Shown: positions 1-7,596 of the stretch, piece by piece | Position numbering within the stretch: the stretch's first letter is position 1 | Layout of the letters: each line of letters begins with the position of its first letter | NCBI GenBank assembly: GCA_027353465.1 | Contig: DAIEHR010000346.1 | Location: 1 to 37,685, forward strand | Reading direction: 5' to 3' | Length of the DNA stretch: 37,685 bases | Source: Acetobacteraceae bacterium | Lineage (GTDB): Bacteria; Pseudomonadota; Alphaproteobacteria; Acetobacterales; Acetobacteraceae | The notes under the pieces: model-generated | What the model was told of the DNA's origin: nothing | What the model saw: the letters and a program-made list of their open reading frames with translations, nothing else | Database searches by the model: none | Made by a program: the position numbers and the translations under genes

Positions 1-30
1 TCCACCGGCACCGCGACCTTGGTTGTATAG
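1..30 (+). CDS. 3' end of an upstream phage gene (partial)
   Basis: Frame 1 reads nine residues (STGTATLVV) and stops at TAG 28-30, four bases before the ATG of the next gene. The beta-rich, small-residue ending resembles C-termini of phage structural proteins. Two other frames also stay open to stops at 35-37 and 45-47, so the assignment is tentative. Confidence 0.3.
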   Translation, partial: STGTATLVV

Positions 31-33
31 ACG

Positions 34-678
34 ATGAACGGGCGTAAAGCGCAGGACCGCTTCTACCTGGGCCTTGGGGCGTGCGGGCGGCATACGGGCG
101 AAACGGGCGACGCGTTCCGTCCCTACGGATCGTCCGACCCGCTGGATCGCAAGAATCGCTTTCTTCGGCTGCCCGCTGCCTTTGTCTCCGCCAGGGGAAA
201 AAGCAGCCATACCAATGTTTACGGCGAGGTGCTTTGGCATGGACTGTTCGATGCCAGTTACACGCGGCCCGGCGATTATCTTGTTACACCCGCCGGGACT
301 TACTTTATTGCCTCGCAGGCGTCTTTGCTTCCTGTTCTGTGTGTGCGGACCAACCGGACGATCTCGGTTACGCGGGCGAGCATACAGGTGAACCCGGCGC
401 TGAACGGATATGGCGGCTATAATCCGAATGCGCGGCTTACGTTGATGGAGCGATGGCCGGCCAGTTTACTTGGGGAAGGGCTTTCGGGCACCTCCCGGGC
501 GGGGTTGCCAACCGACCAGGCGGTTCAGGTTTGGGAGGTGCTTCTGCCTTCGGTCGCGGAGATTTTTTTAGCTCCGGGCGATATTGTCACCGACGATCTT
601 GGCCGGACCGCGGTAATCGCGGGTTCGGAGCTGACCGATTTGGGATGGCGCATCAGCGCCAAGATGGCGACCACTTAA
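34..678 (+). CDS. Putative phage neck / head-tail connector protein
   Basis: 214 aa, soluble, no signal peptide or membrane segment. I do not recognise a named family with certainty. The C-terminal stretch GDIVTDDLGRTAVIAGSELT looks like the beta-barrel portion of head-tail joining or stopper proteins that mention coordinate/relative positions on a tail interface. Position supports a neck role: it lies directly upstream of a tail-terminator-like gene, which is followed by sheath and tube. The start is the ATG at 34, because an in-frame TAG at 28-30 limits extension. Its stop TAA abuts the ATG at 679, suggesting translational coupling. It could instead be a minor structural protein of unknown role. 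Confidence 0.6.
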   Translation: MNGRKAQDRFYLGLGACGRHTGETGDAFRPYGSSDPLDRKNRFLRLPAAFVSARGKSSHTNVYGEVLWHGLFDASYTRPGDYLVTPAGTYFIASQASLLPVLCVRTNRTISVTRASIQVNPALNGYGGYNPNARLTLMERWPASLLGEGLSGTSRAGLPTDQAVQVWEVLLPSVAEIFLAPGDIVTDDLGRTAVIAGSELTDLGWRISAKMATT

Positions 679-1488
679 ATGGCAGATATTTCCGATGTCG
701 AAAATGCCCTGACCGGCGCTGTTACTTCAATTCTATATCCAAACGGTTCTGCCGAGGCCAGTTTCCCCGGGCCGTTGTGCCGCATCTACCGGGGCTGGCC
801 GGCCCCGGCGACGCTGAACGCGGACCTGACGGCTGGTGTGGCGAACATCACAGTGAACGGCGACAACGATCCCGGGCGAACCACGACGCGATATCTTCAG
901 CAATGGCAGGTCGGCACGACATCGCCTGGCACAGCGGCGGGGGTATCGGGGCAGACCATTACGATTTCCGGAACCCCCGCCGTCGGCGACGTCGTGGGAG
1001 CGATTGTTGACGGAGTGCCTTACGCATACCGAGTTGTGGCCGGGGACAGCCCGGGCCTGATCGCGGCAAATCTGGCCCAGGCAATTCAGACCACACGGAT
1101 CGCCAACTATCAGGGGTTCGCGGTCACTATCCCGGGCGCCCATGCCGTGACCGCGCAAGCCGTCTGCGACAACACCGCGCAGGTTGAAAGCCGCCGCCAG
1201 GAAAAGGACATACGGATCGCCTGCTGGTGTGCGACACCGTCTGTCCGGGATATAATTGCGGCAGCGATCGACAGCGCGTTGAGCGGCCTGGCATTTCTGC
1301 CACTAGCCGACGGGACGCAAGCGCGCCTGACCTATCGCAATACCCAAAGTTACGATCAGTCGCAGAATGCCCTGCTGTACCGCAGGGATATTGTCTATAC
1401 GGCCGAATATGCGACGATCGAAACGGATACGCTGCCGTCGATGTTGTTTGGCGTGTCGAACGTCGGTGATAATACGACATATGTTTAG
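679..1488 (+). CDS. Putative tail-terminator / tail completion protein
   Basis: 269 aa. It begins with MADISDVENALTG, a short helical start typical of tail-terminator (gpU/gp37-type) proteins that cap the tube. A middle insertion rich in beta strands (about residues 60-160) separates it from the C-terminal part, where an IACWCATPSVRD segment and a final strand region (RRDIVYTAEYATIE) resemble proteins that dimerise into a ring. The function is inferred mainly from position between the connector-like gene and the sheath. The ATG directly follows the upstream TAA with no gap. Residues 60-160 could be a decoration domain. Confidence 0.6.
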   Translation: MADISDVENALTGAVTSILYPNGSAEASFPGPLCRIYRGWPAPATLNADLTAGVANITVNGDNDPGRTTTRYLQQWQVGTTSPGTAAGVSGQTITISGTPAVGDVVGAIVDGVPYAYRVVAGDSPGLIAANLAQAIQTTRIANYQGFAVTIPGAHAVTAQAVCDNTAQVESRRQEKDIRIACWCATPSVRDIIAAAIDSALSGLAFLPLADGTQARLTYRNTQSYDQSQNALLYRRDIVYTAEYATIETDTLPSMLFGVSNVGDNTTYV

Positions 1489-1500
1489 GTATTTACAGTA

Positions 1501-1647
1501 ATGCATCATTTAGTGGTTACGAAGGCGTTTCTTGATTACGTGCGGGGAGACATCATCGACGACATGAACAAGATCAGCGAAATACTGTCGGCCGAATACA
1601 GGAAATTCGTGACGAAGGTCGCGCCGCCGAATAGCGGGAGAGGCTGA
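1501..1647 (+). CDS. Small phage protein upstream of the sheath (48 aa)
   Basis: The ORF starts MHHLVVTKAFLDYVRGDII and ends SGRG, with a mixed hydrophobic N-terminus and a charged helical C-terminal half. Mu-like phages carry a comparable small gene (DUF2635/gp38 type) in exactly this slot between terminator and sheath; I infer equivalence from position and the 'hydrophobic strand then RGD-(I/V)I' pattern, not from a confirmed match. It fills the 164-nt space between its neighbours and ends 5 nt before the sheath ATG. The ribosome-binding site is weak (AGG about 12 nt upstream), so it may be translated by coupling. Confidence 0.6.
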   Translation: MHHLVVTKAFLDYVRGDIIDDMNKISEILSAEYRKFVTKVAPPNSGRG

Positions 1648-1652
1648 ATCCG

Positions 1653-3215
1653 ATGCCAATCGCACAACAAGGCAGCGTCAACACAACGTCGCTGATCGTT
1701 CCCGATCTGTATGTCCAGATCGTCTCGCCGCAGAATTTAGTTCTGAATGGGGTTCCCACGAATATCGTTGGGATGGTGGGTACTGCCTCATGGGGGCCGG
1801 TGAACGAGCCGGGGATCGTCGGCACGATGGGGGACTACGCCCAGCAGTTCGGAGCGATCATCCCGCGGAAATACGATCTGGGCACCCAGGTGGCGACCGC
1901 GGTTCAGCAAGGCGCACAGAATTTCCGGTGCGTCCGGGTTACCGACGGCACAGACACCGCTGCTTTTGCGGTGGTACCCGGTTCCAATGCGTCATTCACG
2001 GCGCTTTATACCGGTTCGCTTGGTAACCAAATTACTTTGACGCTTGGGGCCGGGTCGCAGTTGAACTCCTGGAAGCTATCGGTACTGCTGCCAGGGTTCG
2101 AGCCAGAAGTTTATGACGGCCTGACCGGCGATGGCGCGGCCTTCTGGACCGGGCTGGCCGCCGCGGTGAATAGCGGCCAGGGGCCCCAGCGGGGACGCTC
2201 GCAGCTTGTTGTGGCCAGCGCTGGGGGGACAACGGCGTCGCCGGCGGCATTTTCGACTTCGCTGGCATCCTCTGGGGCGGGGACCGATGGGGCATCGCAA
2301 GTCGGCAGTGCCCAGTTGGTCGGCGTCGATGCGCCGGTTCGCAGCGGAATGTATGCGCTGCGGGGCCAAGGTTGCGGCCTGGGACTGCTGGCGGATTGCG
2401 ACGATCCGACCACATGGACCACGCAGGGCGGGTTTGGGCTGCAAGAGGGGATGTATATGATCCTCACCGGCCCGGCGGGCGATACGATTTCAAATGCCGT
2501 CGCAACGGTAGCCGGTGCCGGACTGAACACTTATGCCGCAAAGCTGATGTTCGGGGACTGGCTTTGGTGGTCGGACGCCGCGAACAACACCATTCGGCTG
2601 GTCTCGCCGCAGGGCTTCACCGCCGGCCGTCTGTCCAATCTGTCGCCCGAACAGTCCAGCCTGAATAAGCAGATTTACGGGGTGATCGGCAGCCAGCGGG
2701 CGGGGACGCCTGGATCTGGCCAAAGCTCGACCTATTCGTCGGCGGACCTAGGAGCGCTTTTGAGCGCCGGGATCGATGTCATCTGCAATCCGCAGCCCGG
2801 CGGGTCGTATTGGGGTGTTCGGGGCGGGATCAACACGTCTTCCAATGCGGCGACCAATGGCGACAACTATACGCGGCTGACCAACTACATCGCCGAGACG
2901 CTGGCCGCGGGCATGGGCTTGTATGTTGGTCAGGTGATCAACGCTACGCTGTTTCAGAATATCCGCTCCACGCAACTGTCTTTCCTCAACAACATGTATG
3001 GCCAGGGCCTGCTGGGTAGTTCCGACGGATCGCTTCCATTCAGCGTTATTTGCGATACGACTAACAATCCGTCGTCGCGGACTGGACTGGGTTATGTGCA
3101 GTCCGATGCGCAGGTCCAGTATCAGGCCATCAATGAGCGCTTTATCGTCAATGTGGAAGGTGGGCAGACAGTTCAGGTTTCGCGCCAGACACTTCCGAGC
3201 GGCCAAGTTAATTAG
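1653..3215 (+). CDS. Contractile tail sheath protein
   Basis: 520 aa, the usual length of Mu gpL/P2 FI-type sheaths. The N-terminus reads PDLYVQIVSPQNLVLNGVPT followed by IVGMVGTASWGPVNEP, matching the sheath start in which an N-terminal arm is followed by a GxAxWGPxN segment. The C-terminal third contains the conserved core (NYTRLTNYIAETLAAGMGLY), a stretch ending in SFLNNMYGQGLLG, and a final beta region (NERFIVNVEGGQTVQVSRQ). It polymerises around the tube and contracts to drive penetration. The tube gene follows at 11 nt spacing. This is the strongest evidence that the element makes a contractile tail. Confidence 0.95.
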   Translation: MPIAQQGSVNTTSLIVPDLYVQIVSPQNLVLNGVPTNIVGMVGTASWGPVNEPGIVGTMGDYAQQFGAIIPRKYDLGTQVATAVQQGAQNFRCVRVTDGTDTAAFAVVPGSNASFTALYTGSLGNQITLTLGAGSQLNSWKLSVLLPGFEPEVYDGLTGDGAAFWTGLAAAVNSGQGPQRGRSQLVVASAGGTTASPAAFSTSLASSGAGTDGASQVGSAQLVGVDAPVRSGMYALRGQGCGLGLLADCDDPTTWTTQGGFGLQEGMYMILTGPAGDTISNAVATVAGAGLNTYAAKLMFGDWLWWSDAANNTIRLVSPQGFTAGRLSNLSPEQSSLNKQIYGVIGSQRAGTPGSGQSSTYSSADLGALLSAGIDVICNPQPGGSYWGVRGGINTSSNAATNGDNYTRLTNYIAETLAAGMGLYVGQVINATLFQNIRSTQLSFLNNMYGQGLLGSSDGSLPFSVICDTTNNPSSRTGLGYVQSDAQVQYQAINERFIVNVEGGQTVQVSRQTLPSGQVN

Positions 3216-3226
3216 GATATGAGCCA

Positions 3227-3655
3227 GTGGCACTGACAACATTTTCAATTGGCCGCGATACCCAGCTTGTGGTCATGGGACCGACGGGCCGGGTCGATCT
3301 GAGTCATGTAACGGGGTTTGAAAGCCGGCAGCTCACCAGCGCGGTTCGGGTGAGCCGGATCGACGGAACACAGCTTGCGGCGGAGTTGCCGAAGGGGTGG
3401 GAAGGAAGTTTCGAGGTGGAGCGCGGCACCTCGGCATTGGACGACCTGATCTCTACCATCGAGCAGAACTTCTACAACGGTGGGGTCGTTGCACCCGGAA
3501 CGATGTATCAGTATATCACCGAGGCCGACGGATCAGTTTCCACTTACCAGTTCGATGGCGTTGTCTTCAAGCTGGCGACCGCCGGTGTTTGGAAGGGCGA
3601 TTCCAGTGTCAAACAGAAGCTGGAATTCTACGCCACGCGGAAGCGGCGCATCTGA
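3227..3655 (+). CDS. Tail tube protein
   Basis: 142 aa, single-domain tail tube of the Mu gpM/P2 FII class, forming hexameric rings inside the sheath. It starts at GTG 3227 with AGGA at 3214-3217, nine nt upstream; an ATG at 3219 gives only a five-residue peptide and is rejected. The sequence shows the expected pattern: an early loop (DLSHVTGFES), then DGTQLAAELPKGWEGSFEVE, and a final strand (SVKQKLEFYATRKRRI) with a basic end. The stop overlaps the next start (TGATG), so chaperone synthesis is probably coupled to tube synthesis. Confidence 0.9.
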   Translation: MALTTFSIGRDTQLVVMGPTGRVDLSHVTGFESRQLTSAVRVSRIDGTQLAAELPKGWEGSFEVERGTSALDDLISTIEQNFYNGGVVAPGTMYQYITEADGSVSTYQFDGVVFKLATAGVWKGDSSVKQKLEFYATRKRRI

Positions 3656-4014
3656 TGACGCCGTCGCAGACGATTATCCGTGAGGCCACACGGACGTTCA
3701 CAGTAACCGATATCAATGGGCGGCATTTGCTGATCCGTGGCCTGACCGCGCTGGATACGTTGCGGCTGTTCAAGGCGGCCGGGCCGGAACTGGCGCAGAA
3801 CGAGGCTTGGCTGGCGATGGCTGGACTGGCGTTCTCGGTAGTCGATATCGCGGGTGTTCCGGTCCCTGCCCCAGCCAGCGAATCCCAGATCGAGGGGATC
3901 ATCGATCGGTTGGGCGACGAGGGTCTGGCAGCTATCGCAACCGCGTTGCGAGCCAACGAACCGGCCGCCCCATCGGAAACCGACGTGGGAAACTCGCTCG
4001 GCACCCCGTTCTGA
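3655..4014 (+). CDS. Tail assembly chaperone, zero-frame product (gpG-like)
   Basis: 119 aa, starting at ATG 3655 that shares an A with the tube-protein stop. The sequence has a beta-rich start (RTFTVTDINGRHLLIRGL) and then helical stretches (LDTLRLFKAAGPEL, IEGIIDRLGDEGLAAIATAL), as in phage tail assembly chaperones that hold the tape measure during tube polymerisation. It lies between tube and tape-measure slot, the invariant position of this gene. Near its 3' end is a G GGA AAC heptamer in the correct phase, which leads to a longer fusion product. The family assignment is inferred from position, size and the frameshift design. Confidence 0.82.
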   Translation: MTPSQTIIREATRTFTVTDINGRHLLIRGLTALDTLRLFKAAGPELAQNEAWLAMAGLAFSVVDIAGVPVPAPASESQIEGIIDRLGDEGLAAIATALRANEPAAPSETDVGNSLGTPF

Positions 4015-4178
4015 TCGATTGCCTTTATTTGGTTCGGCATGGGGTGCCGTTCGATGTTGCCTTTTCCCTGTCCGCGTCACAGCGGTCGGCATTTGTTATC
4101 GCGCTTGGGACTCTGGATGGGCACCAATTCGATTGGGCCAGCTTTGCTTGGTCGGACCCTGGATTGTCCTTCCGGTAA
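3655..4178 (+). CDS. Tail assembly chaperone, -1 frameshift fusion (gpGT-like)
   Basis: Predicted product of about 174 aa: the first 113 codons of the zero frame (to 3993), then the -1 frame from CTC at 3993 to the TAA at 4176-4178. The added tail (LIDCLYLVRHGVPFDVAFSL, ending in LDGHQFDWASFAW) has no start codon of its own near the junction and contains the 'fDVAfsLs...alGtLdGhqFDW' pattern seen in small proteins encoded at this location in many contractile phages. Such G/GT pairs are made in a fixed ratio and are both needed for tail assembly in lambda. Production of the fusion here is a prediction from the cassette described separately. Confidence 0.8.
3987..4049 (+). promoter_or_regulatory. 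Programmed -1 ribosomal frameshift cassette (slippery site plus stem-loop)
   Basis: GGGAAAC occupies 3987-3993 and is phased G GGA AAC relative to the 3655 frame, fitting X XXY YYZ. After a 5-nt spacer (3994-3998), CGGCACCCC (3999-4007) pairs perfectly with GGGGTGCCG (4041-4049), extendable by a G-U and U-A pair, around a loop of about 29-33 nt. The lambda G/GT site is the close relative GGGAAAG. Slippage moves ribosomes into an open -1 frame ending at 4178. Confidence 0.88.
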
Positions 4179-4208
4179 TCCAGGATCCGGCCGGAGGGGT
4201 AAGTAGTT

Positions 4209-5060
4209 TTGCCGTTGAAAAAGCGCGTTGCCTGGTTCCGGCAACTGAAATCGATATTTCCGGCCCCGCGACGTTTCCTCGCTCCGACCCGCAACCGGTA
4301 CCGGCGGCCACGACCGGAGACGGACGATGGCGCCGGCGTCGGTGTCGGCGGAGAGAGGCCTGGCCTGAGCGGGATCGCGCGGTACTCAGTGGCGGTTCGT
4401 TCGGCGAAAACCGCTGGGTCTGAGCTGGCCCGTGCGCGAGGCGCCTACCAAGCGCAATCGTCTCCATTGAGGGTGGGGCTTGCTGATCCCGGTCAAGTCC
4501 CGGCACCGAGCGGCAGGACCGTTTCGGTCCCACGGTATTTGCGGCCGCTTACCCGGCAAATCCTGATGGCGGTTTCGGAAGCACGCGGCACATCGGTCAT
4601 TACGGACGTTCTGCCGAACCAGGTGGGCTCAGAGCCGGCGCAGGGGTTCCATGCCGGCCCGGCCGGCTCCGTCAAGCAGCCGTCTGGTTACCGGGCGGTT
4701 GCCAAGGCAGCCGGCCTGCCGCTTTCGCGGCGAGCCGATTATTCGTCGAAGGCTCTCGGGCATGGTGTTGCGCCCTCGGGCACGTCGATGGCGCCGCCAG
4801 CGGTGTCGGCGAACAGCGATAATGCCGCCTCCGCCACGGACCTGGTGGCGCCTGGCGAACGCGGATTTCGGGCCGCCGAACCGCCAGGGCAGGAGACCGG
4901 ACACAAGCCGCCATCCCGCGCCACCCTGCATATCGACGGCCACGCGCTCGGACGATGGACGGTCCAGCATTTGGAAAAGGTCCTCGGGCGGCCATCGGCC
5001 GGCATGACGGGTGTCGATCCGCGGGCCATCACGCCACGTACTCGAATTTCGCCGTTCTAA
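4209..5060 (+). CDS. Short protein in the tape-measure position (283 aa, atypical)
   Basis: It starts at TTG 4209, supported by a strong GGAGGGG at 4193-4199 nine nt upstream; an in-frame TAA at 4200 blocks extension. The protein is rich in Arg, Pro, Gly and Ala, has a basic N-terminus (KKRVAWFRQLKSIFPAPRR) and a low-complexity middle, and shows none of the long helical or transmembrane stretches expected of a tape measure. The end, ATLHIDGHALGRWTVQHLEK followed by RPSAGMTGVDPR, looks like a conserved C-terminal motif, and I believe similar endings occur on tape-measure proteins of related elements. A reduced tape measure, or a separate assembly protein, are both possible. No other gene in the cluster could be the tape measure. 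Confidence 0.6.
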   Translation: MPLKKRVAWFRQLKSIFPAPRRFLAPTRNRYRRPRPETDDGAGVGVGGERPGLSGIARYSVAVRSAKTAGSELARARGAYQAQSSPLRVGLADPGQVPAPSGRTVSVPRYLRPLTRQILMAVSEARGTSVITDVLPNQVGSEPAQGFHAGPAGSVKQPSGYRAVAKAAGLPLSRRADYSSKALGHGVAPSGTSMAPPAVSANSDNAASATDLVAPGERGFRAAEPPGQETGHKPPSRATLHIDGHALGRWTVQHLEKVLGRPSAGMTGVDPRAITPRTRISPF

Positions 5061-5113
5061 GCTGTCTCGCGCTGCTGGCTACACTTTCTTCTTATAACAG
5101 CCGGAGGTCCGCT

Positions 5114-5839
5114 TTGCAGAGTTCCTTTATGTTACTGGGACCAATCATACTTCAGGATTATGAGATACCCTCATCGATCCGCTTCGGCGGCAACCAACAG
5201 GTCGCTGTCCGGACGTTGTCTGGAGGGGGCCGGGCGATCGAACTCCTGGGCCCGAATGACAGTGAAATTCAATTCTCAGGGATAATCTCCGGCCCCGCGG
5301 CTGAAATCCGATCGGCAATCTTCGACGACCTGCGAATGTCCGGGCAAATTGTATGGCTGGCCTGGGAGGGCTTCAGGCGCCTGGTTATCGTCAGGACATT
5401 TGCCGCTGAGTATCAGAGCCCATGGTGGATCCGTTACGAAGTCAGATGCGTTGTCGTCCAGCATGCTCTGCCTGGCACATTGGTGACGTCGATCCTGGCG
5501 GGTACTTTGGCCTCGGATATGAACAGTGCCTTGGCAGCGGCGGTGACGTCTGGTGTTTCGGTTGCGTTGCTGGCATCGGCGCTATCCAACAGTAATGTGG
5601 CGGTTCCGGGCACCGCGGATCAACGCACGGCGCTTGGCACGGTTCAGACGACGTTAGCTGTCCTTGGGACCCAGATCGACGCGCAGTCGCTGCTGGTGGC
5701 CGCCGCGCCACCTTACGGCGCGGGTCCTGGGTCTCTTTCAGACTATGTTACCGGCGTTTCAAGCGCGGCGGGTCTGCTGGCGGCCGCGGCTGCGACGAGT
5801 CCCTATGTTAGCAGGATCGGAGTCAATCTTAATGGCTAA
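5114..5839 (+). CDS. Tail/baseplate protein, gpU-like
   Basis: 241 aa. TTG 5114 is chosen as start because GGAGG at 5103-5107 lies six nt upstream; the internal ATG at 5129 is 21 nt from that site, and the longer open frame to 4955 runs through the preceding gene. The N-terminal half (LLGPIILQDYEIPSSIRFGG, then RAIELLGPNDSEIQFSGII and a WLAWEGFRRLVIVRTF strand) matches small phage tail proteins that recentre coordinates around a 'GP-x-D/N-x-x-I-x-F/W-S-G' core, as in P2 gpU or the gpN-type circularisation domain. The C-terminal 100 residues are an Ala/Ser-rich helical region. Overlaps the next gene by 8 nt. Confidence 0.65.
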   Translation: MQSSFMLLGPIILQDYEIPSSIRFGGNQQVAVRTLSGGGRAIELLGPNDSEIQFSGIISGPAAEIRSAIFDDLRMSGQIVWLAWEGFRRLVIVRTFAAEYQSPWWIRYEVRCVVVQHALPGTLVTSILAGTLASDMNSALAAAVTSGVSVALLASALSNSNVAVPGTADQRTALGTVQTTLAVLGTQIDAQSLLVAAAPPYGAGPGSLSDYVTGVSSAAGLLAAAAATSPYVSRIGVNLNG

Positions 5840-6035
5840 TGCATCTCCCACGGGCTCGATTACAGCGATTGGCGGCAATTTGTTTCAGATCGCCGCCGCA
5901 CAACTAGGGAGCGCGATGCAGTGGGTAAATATCGCCCAAGCCAATGGGCTTCGGGACCCCGATCTGTCAGGCCCGACCGTTCTTATCATACCTGCCCTAT
6001 CCGCCGCTTTCGCCGACGGCATCAGTCCACAGTAA
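5832..6035 (+). CDS. Tail protein X, LysM-like
   Basis: 67 aa. ATG 5832 overlaps the end of the upstream gene by 8 nt. The sequence ITAIGGNLFQIAAAQLGSAM followed by WVNIAQANGLRDPDLSGPTV and a final LIIP strand is the compact LysM pattern (G-x-x-L-x-x-I-A, then W-x-x-I-A-x-A-N-x-L-x-D-P) of P2 gpX-type proteins, which sit at the baseplate and may bind peptidoglycan or stabilise the hub. Stop and next ATG are directly adjacent (TAAATG), implying coupling to the hub gene. Confidence 0.8.
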   Translation: MANASPTGSITAIGGNLFQIAAAQLGSAMQWVNIAQANGLRDPDLSGPTVLIIPALSAAFADGISPQ

Positions 6036-7049
6036 ATGCCCGCGTTTCAAGCACCAGTGATTCAAGTCACCATCGATGGTACGCCGATATACGGACTGCT
6101 TCGGGCGTCTATCGTCGCCACGAATTCCTTTTGCGCGGACACCTATGTCCTAACCTTCGCCATCGGGGCGCAACCGCAAAACGATATCGGCTTCTGGGCA
6201 AGTGTGACATCTGGAATCGTTACGGTCAGCGCGGGGCAGACTTCACCCTATGGGCCAATATACAACCCGCTGATCACGGGCATCATCGACGCGATAGGGG
6301 TCGATCCGGTCCATGGCGTGGCGACGGTCGAGGGGCGCGATCTTTCGGGACGGCTGGTCGATTGCTACAGGCAGCAGGACTTTGTGAACCAAACAGCGTC
6401 GGAAATCGTCGCTACAATTGCGCAGTATCATGGCCTGCCACCTCAGGTCGCGGCGACCGAAGGCAATGTCGGCCGCTATTATGCGGACGGCTATACTAAA
6501 CTGTCGCTGGGTCAATATTCCCGATTACAATCGGATTGGGATTTAATCGTCGAACTTGCCCGCGAAGCTGCCTTCGACGTCTATGTTCAAGGTACGTCGT
6601 TGTATTTTCAGCCACAAACGGTCCCCATGGGTGTCCCGATCGGGTTGTCGTTACACCAAGTACAGGGCCTGTTCATCGAGCGCAACGTCAATGTTTCGCT
6701 GAATGCCACGGCCCAGGTACAGTCGTGGAACTCCCGCGACATGGCGTCTTATTCCAGCCTTCCGAACCAACAGACGGGACCCGCTTCGCTGCCATTCCTG
6801 TTTTCGGGTTCGAATTATACATCCCAGCAGGTCACTAACTCAATGAGTCAGTATGGCGCCGAATTGGCGCGACTTGCGACCACTTTGCGAATCGAAATGC
6901 CTTGGAACCCGGCGTTGACGCCGCGCACGATCATCGTCCTTAGCGGAACCAATTCGGTACTCGATCGGGCTTATCGCATCGATTCCGTGGAAAGCCGGTT
7001 CTCCGGGGCGTCCGGCTCAGAACAGACCATTTTCGCCTGTCAAATTTGA
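6036..7049 (+). CDS. Baseplate hub protein, gpD-like
   Basis: 337 aa, the usual length of P2 gpD/late control D-type hubs, which form the trimeric hub at the distal end of the tube and are structurally akin to the VgrG N-terminus. Visible features are an N-terminal strand (PVIQVTIDGTPIYGLLRASI), the central EGRDLSGRLVDCYRQQDFVN segment, a QSDWDLIVELAREAAFDVYV stretch typical of hub proteins (long-helix 'W-D-x-x-x-x-L-A-x-x-x-G/A-F'), and a final strand region (LDRAYRIDSVESRFS). The start ATG follows the upstream stop immediately. The gene lies between gpX-like and gpV-like genes, as expected. Confidence 0.85.
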   Translation: MPAFQAPVIQVTIDGTPIYGLLRASIVATNSFCADTYVLTFAIGAQPQNDIGFWASVTSGIVTVSAGQTSPYGPIYNPLITGIIDAIGVDPVHGVATVEGRDLSGRLVDCYRQQDFVNQTASEIVATIAQYHGLPPQVAATEGNVGRYYADGYTKLSLGQYSRLQSDWDLIVELAREAAFDVYVQGTSLYFQPQTVPMGVPIGLSLHQVQGLFIERNVNVSLNATAQVQSWNSRDMASYSSLPNQQTGPASLPFLFSGSNYTSQQVTNSMSQYGAELARLATTLRIEMPWNPALTPRTIIVLSGTNSVLDRAYRIDSVESRFSGASGSEQTIFACQI

Positions 7050-7072
7050 TTACTGGATCGAGTCAGGACTTA

Positions 7073-7591
7073 ATGACCAACGCGCTATCGAATATCCTAA
7101 AATCGCATGCGTCCACACTCGACAGAACCATAGGGCAGGTCAAGTTCGGAACCGTTGCGTCGGTTAATCCCAATGATGCGACGGTACGGGTCATTGTCCA
7201 GCCGGAGGGCGTGCTTTCCGGGTGGCTGCCTGTTTTATCCCAATGGGTTGGGAGCGGCTGGGGTATGGTCAGTCCGCCCACGCCGGGCGATCAGGTCGCC
7301 CTGATTCCGCAGGAGGGGGACATCGAACAGGGTATTGTTGTCGGCTCCCTGTTTTCCAGCAAGCAAATGCCTCCACCGGCCCCTAGCGGCGAGTTGTGGC
7401 TCGTGCATGCGGGCGGAACGTCTTTGAAGATTTGTAATGATGGGACTATCCGCATCAATGGCAGTCTGTACGTCTCGGGCGATATTTTCGACCAACATGG
7501 GGCCATGTCCGCACTGCGCGGACATTATAACGCCCATACACACACGGACCCGAATAATCTGACGACAAGCCCCCCCACTCCGCAGGATTAG
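7073..7591 (+). CDS. Baseplate spike protein, gpV-like
   Basis: 172 aa from ATG 7073, which has AGGA at 7065-7068; an in-frame TTG at 7046 overlaps the hub stop but lacks a ribosome-binding site. An OB-fold portion (GTVASVNPNDATVRVIVQPE, then WVGSGWGMVSPPTPGDQV) is followed by a short beta-helix-like region (LKICNDGTIRINGSLYVSGD). The end, HYNAHTHTDPNN, holds an H-x-H motif like that coordinating a metal ion at the membrane-piercing tip of gpV/Mu gp45 spikes. The protein sits at the tip of the tube and is the first to contact the target envelope. Confidence 0.9.
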   Translation: MTNALSNILKSHASTLDRTIGQVKFGTVASVNPNDATVRVIVQPEGVLSGWLPVLSQWVGSGWGMVSPPTPGDQVALIPQEGDIEQGIVVGSLFSSKQMPPPAPSGELWLVHAGGTSLKICNDGTIRINGSLYVSGDIFDQHGAMSALRGHYNAHTHTDPNNLTTSPPTPQD

Positions 7592-7596
7592 CCGCG

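Noticed and set aside
3987-4178. A separate small gene starting within 3807-4178 rather than a frameshift extension
   Set aside because: No start codon with a ribosome-binding site is found near the junction, whereas the correctly phased heptamer, 5-nt spacer and perfect stem are present.
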